Assembly (NCBI RefSeq): GCF_029227915.1
Contig: NC_079882.1
Location: forward strand, 4,712,001-4,776,000
DNA: 64,000 nt
DNA from: Hydractinia symbiolongicarpus
Taxonomy: Eukaryota; Cnidaria; Hydrozoa; Anthoathecata; Hydractiniidae
Direction of reading: 5' to 3'
Below are positions 1 through 10,265 of this stretch, in pieces. Within the stretch, counting starts at the first letter, position 1. Every line of letters starts with the position of its first letter. The notes under the pieces are model-generated. The model saw only the letters and a list, made by a program, of their open reading frames with translations, ran no database searches and was not told where the DNA came from. Position numbers and translations under genes: made by a program.

Positions 1-171
1 TCATATACATTTTCTTGATCAGCAATTTAAGCTCTACACAATAGAGGCAACGTGAAAACAAGGTTCTAATTTTTTTGTGGATAGGTTTCTGACGTCATAA
101 AAATTCAAATGACGCTTCTTTTTCATTTTTATCCTGCCTCACTGGACTTTTCCACGGGCCTTATCGGCTAG
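1..171 (+). mobile_element. Helitron-like element, 3' end fragment
   Basis: This is the 3' part of a Helitron-like unit that enters from outside the window. It ends in a GTGGA-type stem, a short loop and TCCACGGG, then about 8 nt later CTAG (168-171). A short hairpin followed by CTRR is the known Helitron 3' signature. The next base starts a new unit with TCTATATAATAATACGC, so it is joined head-to-tail to its neighbour. No Rep/helicase ORF is present, so it is non-autonomous. Confidence 0.6.
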
Positions 172-1071
172 TCTATATAATAATACGCCAGTTCCGTGTG
201 TCTGTCTGTCACTTTTGCAAGGTGGATTACATTCTTCAAAATTTTCTTTAACAAAATCCATAAAACATCGCCTATAAAATTGTTCTGTAATTTACCAAAC
301 TTTACCGATAAAATAGTATTGACGTCAAAGGAAAGTTAATTAAGATTAGTAAAGCCATTACAATGCACTTAAAACTTTGAGGCCAAATAACTTGGAATAA
401 TAATACGCCAGTTCCGTGTGTCTGTCTGTCACTTTTGCAAAGTGGATTACATTCTTCAAAATTTTCTTTAACAAAATCTATAAAACATCGCCTATAAAAT
501 TGTTCTGTAATTTACCAAACTTTACCGATAAAATAGTATTGACGTCAAAGGAAAATTAATTAAGATTAGTAAAGCCATTACAATGCACTTAAAACTTTGA
601 GGCCAAATAACTTGGAAATGAGGTGGTGACGTCAATGCTTTTTCACCGCGTGGGTAACTAGGGACAACCTGGGACAAATTTGGGTAAGTTTTCCAAACCT
701 GGGTCCCCGAATCCGTTTCGGAATGGACGGTTTTATGACGTCATCAAAAAACCTTTAAACCTTGATATCTCTGCAACCGTTTGTCAAAGATACATGATCA
801 TATACATTTTCTTGATCAGCGTTTCAAGATCTATACGATAAAGGCAACGGGTATGCAAATTTCTACAAAAATAATTTTAGTCTTTTCTGACTCTCATTAA
901 CCGTTCATCAAAAGCACATCATTATATATATTTTCTTGATCAGCAGTTTAAGCTCTATACAATAGAGGCAATGTAAAAACAAGGTTCTAATTTTTTGTAT
1001 TTTTTCAAATGACGCTTCTTTTTCATTTTTATCCTGCCTCAGTGGATTATTCCACGGGCTTTATTGACTAG
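172..1071 (+). mobile_element. Helitron-like unit with internal duplication
   Basis: The unit begins with TCTATATAATAATACGC and ends with a hairpin (GTGGA..TCCAC) and CTAG at 1068-1071. It follows the previous unit without spacer. Inside are a short TCTG run near the 5' end, several TGACGTCA palindromes and two related internal blocks, each containing a CTTGATCAGC motif. It has no coding potential. It is longer than its neighbour, mostly because of a 220-bp internal tandem duplication. Confidence 0.6.
178..617 (+). repeat. 220-bp tandem duplication inside the Helitron unit
   Basis: The block starting AATAATACGCCAGTTCCG near 179 recurs 220 bp later (near 399), and both copies end in GGCCAAATAACTTGGA. 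Only a few substitutions separate them (for example AAGGTGG versus AAAGTGG), so the duplication is much younger than the divergence between the Helitron units. Confidence 0.8.
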
Positions 1072-1791
1072 TTTATATAATAATACGCTAAGTGTGTCTG
1101 TCTGTCTGTGACAGGCAAAGTGGATATGCTCATTTTCCTTTGATGTTGCCGAAAAGTACATGTCTAATATGGTAAGTTTTTTGACGTTACGGCACGATGT
1201 CACTAACACTACTTTAACGTCAATATCCTATGTTATAAATTAATGAAGACATTACAGTGCACCTAAAATTTTGAGGCTAAATAACGGTGAAACGAAGTGG
1301 TGACGTCAATGATTTTCCACTGCATGGGTACCTAGGGATCACCTAGGACCAATTTGGGTAGTTTTCCCAAACCTGGGTACCCAAATCCGTTTCGGAATGG
1401 GTTGGTTAATGACGTCACCAACCCTTTAAACCCCAATATCTCTGCAACCGTTTGTCAAAAGTACATAATCCTATACATTTCCTTGATCAACGTTTCAAGA
1501 TCTATACAATAAAAGCAACAGGTATACAAATTTTTTTTAGGCTTGACGGGCCATTGCTGACGTCAGCAAAATATCTATACCCTTATATCTCATTAACCGC
1601 TCATCTAAAGCACATGGTCATATATATTTTCTTGATCAACAGTTTAAGCTCTACGCAATAGAGGCAATGTAAAAACAAGGTTCTAATTGATTTTTTGTAG
1701 ATTGGTTGCTGACGTCATCAAAATTCAAATGACGCTTCTTTATAATTTTTATTCTGCCTCAGTGGATTTTTCCATGGGCTTTATCGACTAT
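1072..1791 (+). mobile_element. Helitron-like unit, third in tandem
   Basis: It starts TTTATATAATAATACGC directly after the CTAG of the previous unit and ends with GTGGA..TCCA, GGGCTTTATCGA and a degenerate CTAT (1788-1791). It is homologous along its length to unit 172-1071 but lacks the 220-bp duplication. Short ORFs inside (for example 1452-1661) are not coding: they read through conserved non-coding repeat. Confidence 0.6.
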
Positions 1792-1960
1792 TCTCTTATA
1801 ATAATACGCTAAGTGTGTCTGTGTGTCTGTCCAAGGCAAAGCAGATGTGTTCATTTTCCTTTGATGTAGCTGAAAAATGCATGTCTTATTTGTTAAATTT
1901 TATGACGTTACGGTGCGACGTCAATAATACTACTGTAACGTCAATATTCTTTTAATCTTG
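1792..1960 (+). mobile_element. Helitron-like unit, 5' fragment
   Basis: It begins TCTCTTATAATAATACGC directly after the previous unit. It can be followed to the paired GACGTCAATA / ACGTCAATAT motifs near 1917-1950, then homology is lost into unique AT-rich sequence. It closes the array on the right as a truncated copy. Confidence 0.5.
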
Positions 1961-2507
1961 AAGCAAAGAAGGTTGTCTTTTTTTCAAATTAAGCCTAAAA
2001 AAAGTTTTTTTAAACAATGTTTACTCATCATGAGGTTAGATTAAAGCTGATTTGTTTCTTTTATATTTTCCATTTATTTGTTCTGGGACCGAAGTTGTAT
2101 CGCATTCGAATATGAATGTAATTCGAATCTCAAATGTACAAAACAAAACTGTTGTTGCAGAGAGGGAATAAAAAGAAATTATGTTGTGGTCAGAAATATT
2201 TGTTATAAAGAAGAAAAACGTACGATGATATAACTTCAAAAAGAGAAATGATTGGAAATATATCTTACATTTTCATACATTTTCAATTTGTTTTCTTCGG
2301 GATGAAGCGAAGTTTAGTAACCGAAATAAAAAATTGATTGGAATTTTATCCAGAGAACGCTAGCTAGAGCAGCCTAATGAGAAACCGAAAGAAAAAGCAG
2401 GTGTTGTTGTTTAGATTCTTTAGTAGAGAAATGAATTTGGGTGCATAACGATTTTTTAGCCGTTTCTCTCAGAACTAAATTTTCTTTAAATATTAAGTTA
2501 GTTGTTG

Positions 2508-2555
2508 TAACCCTAACCCTAACCCTAACCCTAATCCTAACCATAACCTTAACCC
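2508..2555. repeat. Interstitial telomere-type repeat (CCCTAA)n
   Basis: About four exact CCCTAA units are followed by degenerate ones (CCTAAT, CCATAA, CCTTAA). TTAGGG is the usual animal telomere repeat. Being 2.5 kb inside the window, with unrelated sequence on both sides, it is an interstitial tract. The decay increases to the right. Confidence 0.8.
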
Positions 2556-3389
2556 ATTAGCTAGCTGTAGAAACTTATAACTGAATTTTTTTTAAGGCAT
2601 TATGTATTTTGAGGACATAGTCATGCTAAGAAAATATTAAGAATAATGAGGATAGGATTAATCAAGAAAGATGAACATGAACGCTGAAACGAAAAAAACA
2701 ACCCAATTCTTATAAAATACAGTGTGTATATCCTAGAGAATAATTTATGTAAAAGGTTTTTCCGTTGTTACTGTTTTCAACGCTACGAAGTGGTTGATGT
2801 CGTTATAATAAACCTTAATGTAAACAAAGTTAAATCAATGTTTACATCTGCTACGTTACCGTTTGAAACATTATTCGATTCTTAAATTCGAAAACACTGC
2901 ATTGTTATCATGCATGTCACGTTTGCGCATTGGAAGGGTTTCTGTATGCAATAGACTAAATAGCTAATTTGGTATGATGCATTAGAAACTGTACGTTGTG
3001 GAAATTTTGCAATAACCTTTTGTGTGTGAATTAACGATTTTTTCTAATGTCTTGTATACCATTTTCCCTGGTGTACTTCTGGCATCGTGAAGCAAGTATA
3101 TAGTTTTAGCAGATTTAGATTTTTACATAACCGTTGTTGGCCACCTTGGATTTTAATAAACCTTTTGCATTTTTATTTTATTTTATTTTCAATTTTTTGT
3201 TGGACCTGCTTATATTTTTAAACAGATGCAGATTGTGAGCAACCTCAATCCCAGGGCTTTTTATCTCTTTTATTTATTTTTTTATTGCTGCACATGCTTA
3301 TTTTTTCGGCGTTTTGTTTCAGCGGTTATAGATATAGAGTAATGAAATTGTGACTTTTAAGTATTCATATTACTGTGTTCAGTGTTTTT

Positions 3390-3454
3390 ATTTGGCACCT
3401 CTCATGTGGACTTAATGAGAGATTCAGAGGATTCTTTCACGGGAATTCGGCTAG
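3390..3454 (+). mobile_element. Isolated Helitron 3' end
   Basis: A GAGGATTCTTTCACGGG hairpin remnant is followed by AATTCGG and CTAG (3451-3454) then T. This is the same 3' signature as the array at the left edge. Sequence to its left is too decayed for me to place a 5' end. Confidence 0.4.
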
Positions 3455-3602
3455 TTTATTAATAATTTCTTTTTTAGGTGCTTTATTTCCTATAAATATA
3501 TATAAATATATATAAAATTGATAAATAATTTAAGATGTGAAAATAGATTGTATTACACGCATCTATCTATTAAAAGGATGCCGAAATACCAATTATAAAA
3601 GA

Positions 3603-3645
3603 ATGTGTTTCACAGCTATGATTCTATCATAGCTGTGAAACACAT
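3603..3645. repeat. Perfect 20-bp inverted repeat with 3-nt loop
   Basis: Bases 3603-3622 and 3626-3645 are exact reverse complements, separated by TCT. The arms contain GTTTCACAGCTATGAT and its complement. Such a perfect stem is either a very young foldback or a selected hairpin. It lies in otherwise non-coding sequence. Confidence 0.85.
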
Positions 3646-5464
3646 GTAAAAAGTCAAACGAAAATACTTTTTTCTTGTCATATCCTTGCAACTAACTTTT
3701 TTCACGGGCCGTACAACTAATGAACTATCATTCCTATTCGATGATTACTTATTACTCATACTTACAGTAATATATAGCCTAAAAATCGCGCAAATAAAAA
3801 CTCACTCCTCATATTGGGCAATACAATTCAAAAAGGTTAACATAAATCCCAACAATAAAAGATAAGCATGCTAAGAATTTGGATAATTTACTTTCTAGGG
3901 TGTTTCATGTTCGTTAAACAATAATAAACTGGAGCGCTTATTTTAAAAGTAGAAAATACATTTCTTCACTCATTGCATATTCAATAAAAAAAAAGAAATA
4001 TGCTACCAGTAGTAATCTTTGTGATTAATAAAAGTATCACCATGGTAGAAATGGTGACTTCCGTTTACGTCAGTTGGATGATAACGTTTACCATAGACAA
4101 TAGACAATTATTAATAATAGACAATAGGAGTTGCATTTGGTATAAGCAAGAAAACACCCTTAACATTTGTTTTAGCCAATCAAATAAGTCGACTGTTATC
4201 AGGTAAAGTGCATGTTGAAATAAAATATTTACTATTACGTCAAGTTAAACAGAAAATTATGTTTTTTGAGAAGTTGGCTGTCACGTAGATCTTACCACAC
4301 CTAATACTATCATTATATCTTTTACATTTTTATCAGCTTAATAGAAAAATCACTTCTTGTTAAATCAAGTAGGTAGGTGTAACCTGTACTGACTTACTAC
4401 AAAAGATTTCGTTGAATTATATGTATCACCTAAAAAATCATTTCAACCCAAACTTTCGACTAACATAAACGAAACTGTTCGCTTCTTAATGTTAGTAATT
4501 ATGTTAGATATACCCTGGAGTGAAGTTTAAGGATTTCTCTTAAAAATGAAGGTACAAATCCATCGCAACAAATTATTGTTTCAAATTCACCAATATAAAT
4601 TTATCGGTGTATCCAATATCTTACGATGTGAGACCAAAAACCTACCTAATATACAACAAAACAAACTATCAAGTTAATCTTCTCGAAAGAGTTTAAATCA
4701 AGAACTTCTCCGTACCTCAAAAATTCCTTCTCCTTAAAGAATTAAGGTATGGAAAAATTATAAACTATCTGTCACAAAAAACATTTGAAAACAAACAAAA
4801 TAAATAGCTCTAATTGAGGTCTCACAATACTAACATAGAATCAAGAAAAATTATTTAAGTATGGTTTTGTACCTGGTTAGTTCTGCTGGCTTAGAGATAG
4901 CAGCGTTTGGTCTGCTTCCGCTCCAAATTAATGTGACATTGAGCAGACAATGTCATCTTGTATCTAAATAAACATTACTTTGATAGATATATGATGTTTA
5001 TTTTTTGGAAACTTCTTTGTGCAGCATTTGTACTCTGGTTACACTTCTACGCTGATCATTTTAACGACCTTTTACTCTAATTATAGGTCACTATTCGGAT
5101 TTTCTTGATTGATTTTATCTGCTTCCATACTAGCTGTGAGACCCAGTATAATTTTTCTTACTACCGGGAATCTGAATAGTTGAAGGAGAGGCGAACTGCG
5201 CTGCGGCACGGCTGCCGAATAAATGTTCATGATACCAGTGTTAATTTGAAGGCCAAATCGACTGGCTTTGTCTGCCCCATATCATTTTATTTTACATACA
5301 AGCGCCATCATGACGGGTAAAGTTATTTTGCAAATTTCACAAAGTAATATTAATTTTTTGTTTTTTAAATAACAAACTGTGAAAATTCACCTAAAAACTT
5401 TACAGAATAACAACACAGTAGACCTAAAAAATCAGTTTGTTAAAATACCAGTTTTGTTTACACG

Positions 5465-5983
5465 GGTCTATACACATAATTAAATAAAAAAAGTTAAAGA
5501 TCAAAATAGCAAAAATGTGGAATAACATGTGGAGAATAATTTTAATAGCTGTATTTTGTCTGTCTGTCTGCGGGAAAAACGACGTGCAGCGGGCACACGA
5601 AATAGCGTGTAATTAAAAGAAGGGGGAACCCGTGGATTTTTCCACGGGTTCCCCCTTTTGTAAACAAACTTGTGGGTAAAGATAAAGCAAAGAGACGCCA
5701 TTAAAGATAAAACCACCATATTGCGCGTTTGATTTGTTGTTGAATGTTTCCGGTCTGTATATTTATTAAATTTGGCGCAATCTCATCACAACAAATTTTT
5801 ATCGTTAGAATCTCGTAGTATGTTGTGGAAAAAGGACTCAAAACATGACAAAATATCGGTGTTGGTCTTGACAGATATTTTTTAAGTTCCAACAAGTTTA
5901 AACGAAGGTTATAAAATGCTGTTGCCATACGTAAAATATTCTTGGTTATTTCGAGTCAAAAATCTTATTTTTGATGTTTATTG
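5465..5983 (+). repeat. Diverged duplicated segment, copy 1
   Basis: It shares many blocks with 7440-7870 in the same order and orientation: GTTAAAGATCA, GATTTGTTGTTGAA, TTTGGCGC, ATCACAACAAA, GAAGGTTATAAAATGCTG and ATGTTTATTGG. Frameshifts and stops differ between copies, so conservation is not protein-level. This copy is interrupted by a Helitron remnant (5556-5657) and stops where a SINE begins. Confidence 0.65.
5556..5657 (+). mobile_element. Small Helitron remnant with 17-bp perfect hairpin
   Basis: It has a short TCTG run, a CGGGAAAAACGACGTG block also seen in the 46.5-kb element, then a hairpin with arms 5620-5636 and 5641-5657 that match perfectly around a TTTT loop. The core CCCGTGGA..TCCACGGG is that of the intact Helitrons here, but no CTAGT follows. 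Relative to 7440-7870 this block is extra, so it is an insertion. Confidence 0.5.
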
Positions 5984-6242
5984 GTGGCGTGTGACCTAGT
6001 GGCTATGGAGTTTGTTTCGCAATCACAAGATCCGTAGTTCGGGCCACAGCGCTGAAATGTTTAGCGAATGTCTTCACCACAACTACAGGTCAACCCATGC
6101 CATGTGATGGGAAATGGAGTAGGCAATCCCGGTGTATACCTAAGGTATATATTTAGAACACAGGACCCACGTTGATAACAGTGTTACCAACACTGAAGTG
6201 TCTATATCCTGTATAAATATTCGGAATAATAATAATAATGGT
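5984..6242 (+). mobile_element. tRNA-derived SINE
   Basis: The head is tRNA-like, with an A-box-like GACCTAGTGGCTATGG near 5991 and a B-box-like AGTTCGGGCC near 6037. A non-tRNA body follows and the 3' tail is (AAT)n ending near 6240. This is the standard layout of a Pol III-transcribed SINE mobilised by LINE machinery. It begins exactly where homology between the two flanking duplicated segments ends, which supports the 5' boundary. Confidence 0.6.
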
Positions 6243-6616
6243 AATAGTAGTTATCTTAGTAGTTTTTAGGATTTATTAATCTGGCGAAGATTATGCTGTG
6301 TTGCAAACAAACTTTTAGCGATAAAAATACGAAACGCGCTTTTTGATTGGATAGTTTTACTGTTCTTTGCTAACGTCATCATTTTTGGGAAATCCTTTTT
6401 TTATTGCTTTAAGCGAAACAAACATAAATATTTAAGAGGGTAAGATGTGGTCACGCTAGCATTATACTTTTTGACTGATTTTAATTAAGGGCTTGCTTTA
6501 AGAATTGCTCTGACACATTCGCTTGCGTATCAGCTTTTATATGAGAGAAACTTACTTTTAATATCTAAATTTAACTAAGCTATTTCTATATTCTCTTGTT
6601 TTTAAACTTAAAAGGA

Positions 6617-7341
<725 letters not shown>

Positions 7342-7439
7342 TAGTTTATATTTTTACACACTTGGCAAACTGGTGGTTATATTCAGAAATAATATTAGAT
7401 CTTTCTGTATTGTGATGGCCACGCGTCGATGATCACACT

Positions 7440-7870
7440 GTTTTATTAAAAACAATACAGAAGTTAAAGATCAGAATAACAAAAATGCTATTAGTTGAAT
7501 AACACGACCAAAATATTTTTATTTTTATTACTGAACTAATTCATGAGTAAAATATAAAGAAAATAAAGATTTGTAAACAAAGCTAAAACCGTTGAATGTT
7601 CGATTTGTTGTTGAAAGTTTCTGGTCTGTGTATTTATCGAATTTGGCGCCCTTTGATCACAACAAACTTCATCGTTGGAAGCTGGAAGTATGTTGTGAAA
7701 AAGCGAACCAAGTTACGAAAAAAATGTTATTATTGGCCATGACAGATGTTTATAAAGTTCCAAGAAATATTAAGGAAGGTTATAAAATGCTGGAACTACG
7801 ATTGTATGTAAATATTCTGGGTTATTTTCAGTTAAAGATCTTATTTTTAATGTTTATTGGTAAGTACATC
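7440..7870 (+). repeat. Diverged duplicated segment, copy 2
   Basis: This is the partner of 5465-5983. A 120-codon ORF runs from 7592 through this copy and includes a GTAAGT just after ATGTTTATTG, which mimics a splice donor. In copy 1 the same stretch has a stop and frameshifts, so I do not call a gene. Confidence 0.6.
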
Positions 7871-10260
7871 TCAAATTTGCTTCTTTTTTACCCACACAGC
7901 CATAAAAACTTTGTAAAAATGTTGCTTGTAAGGAATATGGATATTTATCTATGAAACATAGTTATTTGTGCGTGGATATAGTAGTTATTTTGTTAGATTT
8001 AAGGATATAGAACTTCCTTAATTTTTGCTTCCTCGCTTAAAATTTATTTTGTTACTGCCACAAAAAAGTTCTTTGTTCGCCTCTCCTTTAATAATATGGA
8101 TAATTCATAGTCTGGAAAATTTTTGTTTGTACAAGTTTTAGCAAGACCTTCAGTGAACGATATCAACCTAGAAATGCAGAAATATGATTAATAGTAACAA
8201 GTCACAAGGAACAAAGATAGTTGCAATGCGCTTTTGTAAGAATTCTACAGTTTACTATCTCCGGATTACAGTGCACTGGTTGCTATATCCGGGTCGATTG
8301 ATTGTTTTAAAAGTGTTATTTTAAACCTTATGAAAGTCGATTTTATAGCGCGTGATTGTCAACACGAAAAGTAATTCTATCCTGTGAATTAATTAAAAAA
8401 AAAAAAATCAAATTTGCCAGCTCATCTACACACGGTTTGTTGTAAGTATTGCCAGTTAGTCATTTTTCTAAATATTATCGAAATTTGGTCAAATTTTAAC
8501 TTGGCAGATTGAGGCTTTTCTTATTTACACTGAGAGCGCATGAGGTGTAGAACTTTAGTTAGGGTGTTTTTACTTTGAGAAGCTCTATTATAACTTAGGA
8601 GTTATGTAGTAGGATCGCAGAAAACACTTAAAGGTGTTGTAGAGCATTTCTAGGAATCCTTTTAATCGCCTCTACGAAAGACTGAAGAGTGTTCCAGTGC
8701 ACACTAAATCACGAGAACACCTTGCGGAAGTTCTATTACACCCTCAACAGTATTCTTTACCTTCTGAAAAACATTACACTCCAGGGGTTTCTGGTTTTTT
8801 AGGAAAGAAAATGAATTATGATTGATTCTAAGCCAAAGTAATTAAACGATCATCAAAGGGTTACAAGATAATACTTCATTTTCTGAAAAAACCATTTTTA
8901 ATTTCTTATGGAAACGTGTCTTTATTATTTTTATCTTTTGCTTGTATGTGTTTACAATTTGAACGAAAAAAGGAATAAGATTGAGAAAACCGAGATCAAT
9001 AAAGAATAATAGATCCTTCAATTACCTTTAAACATGGTCGAATATTTAATTCTAAACCTAAAAATGTAACTAACACCTTTTGTTTCAGTATTTTTGTTTT
9101 TTTTGTTTTGATAAGGTGAAGCATTTTCTATTATAGAGAGTTTATAATGGTCGTTTTGAGCAATGTCTAATATGTTGTGACGTCATCGAAATCTTCGGAA
9201 AGGATTCCAGTGATAAAGATAATAAAAGTTCAATGTTTCATAAAAATTAAGGCAGTTATTGAAATCTGAATTTGCCGCTGACATTTTAAAAAATTCGAAA
9301 ATATCTTTAAAAATATTCAATATTTTCAATGTAACTTAATTGGCCAAGCCTATTCCCTTATTTACGAACGACGGAAGTCAGCTTTTTTAAAATGCAATAG
9401 TGTTGAAGTTTACTACAAAGATAAATGACCCAAGTTCTTATATGAAATTTACTGATTGGATTAAAAGCCATACACTTGTCTGGCAAACGAAACATTAAGT
9501 GTCCCCTGGAAATAGCTTAAAACTATGGATTTGAATAGCCTTCGAGGTTTAAATACCAGTGCAAAGCGTAAATGATGATATTATTTACAATTTACACCCG
9601 TCGGTGCAACCGCATATTGAATACTAAACAAATATTTGGCAAAGTTTAATGTAATATCAAATATTCGATATGGGGCATCTGAAATTATTCGTTTGGTGTA
9701 TAGGTGTATGACAATAATTAGATATTGCGTGCCCATTCGTTAAATAACAAAATTTATTTACTTGAGGTAAAATATTATTTCACGAGGCGAATTAAGGTCA
9801 GGACACTTTGTATATAACTTTCGGGGGAAGAGATTTTTCTCAGCCATAGTGTTTTACATGTAAAATATGAGACCTTAAAATCATGTCTTCGCCAATCATA
9901 CTTGAGATATTCTTGTTGCTAATGATAACTTGTTACTTTTGATATTTTTCCATAACATAGATGATGCAAATCTCCGATTTAATACTGCAGCAACAAGGAA
10001 GGTTTCTTGTGCTTATAACAAGGATAATCAGGGTGGAGTTGACCTTTTTCTCGTTTTACTTCGCGTGTGAGTATCTGTGATAGACGAAGTAATGTAATCA
10101 TTTTCCTTTAACTCTGTTCAAATTGGAGATCAAGTAAAAAAAAGTTTGCAACTTTTTATCTTGCAGAATTCACTTTAAACTAACAGTAGCTGGGTTTTAA
10201 TCTGTGTAGAATGAAATGAAATTTGACGGTATGCCATGACGTCAATGCATTAGACAGGCG
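7871..10260. other. Intergenic AT-rich sequence, nothing recognised
   Basis: I find no exon with convincing splice sites and no recognisable protein similarity. There are short A- and T-runs and no clear repeat borders until the transposon starting at 10266. Confidence 0.5.
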
Positions 10261-10265
10261 TCAAT

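Larger units (their letters stand above)
1961..5430. other. Intergenic AT-rich sequence with small repeats
   Basis: No convincing gene was found; ORFs here are short and of random composition. The stretch holds the interstitial telomere-like patch, one isolated Helitron 3' end, a perfect hairpin and an AT-rich (TATAAATA)n run near 3490-3520, listed separately where useful. Confidence 0.6.

Noticed and set aside
7592-7954. 120-codon ORF with a GTAAGT that looks like a donor
   Set aside because: The homologous copy at 5465-5983 has a stop and frameshifts at the same place, and no acceptor or domain supports a gene.
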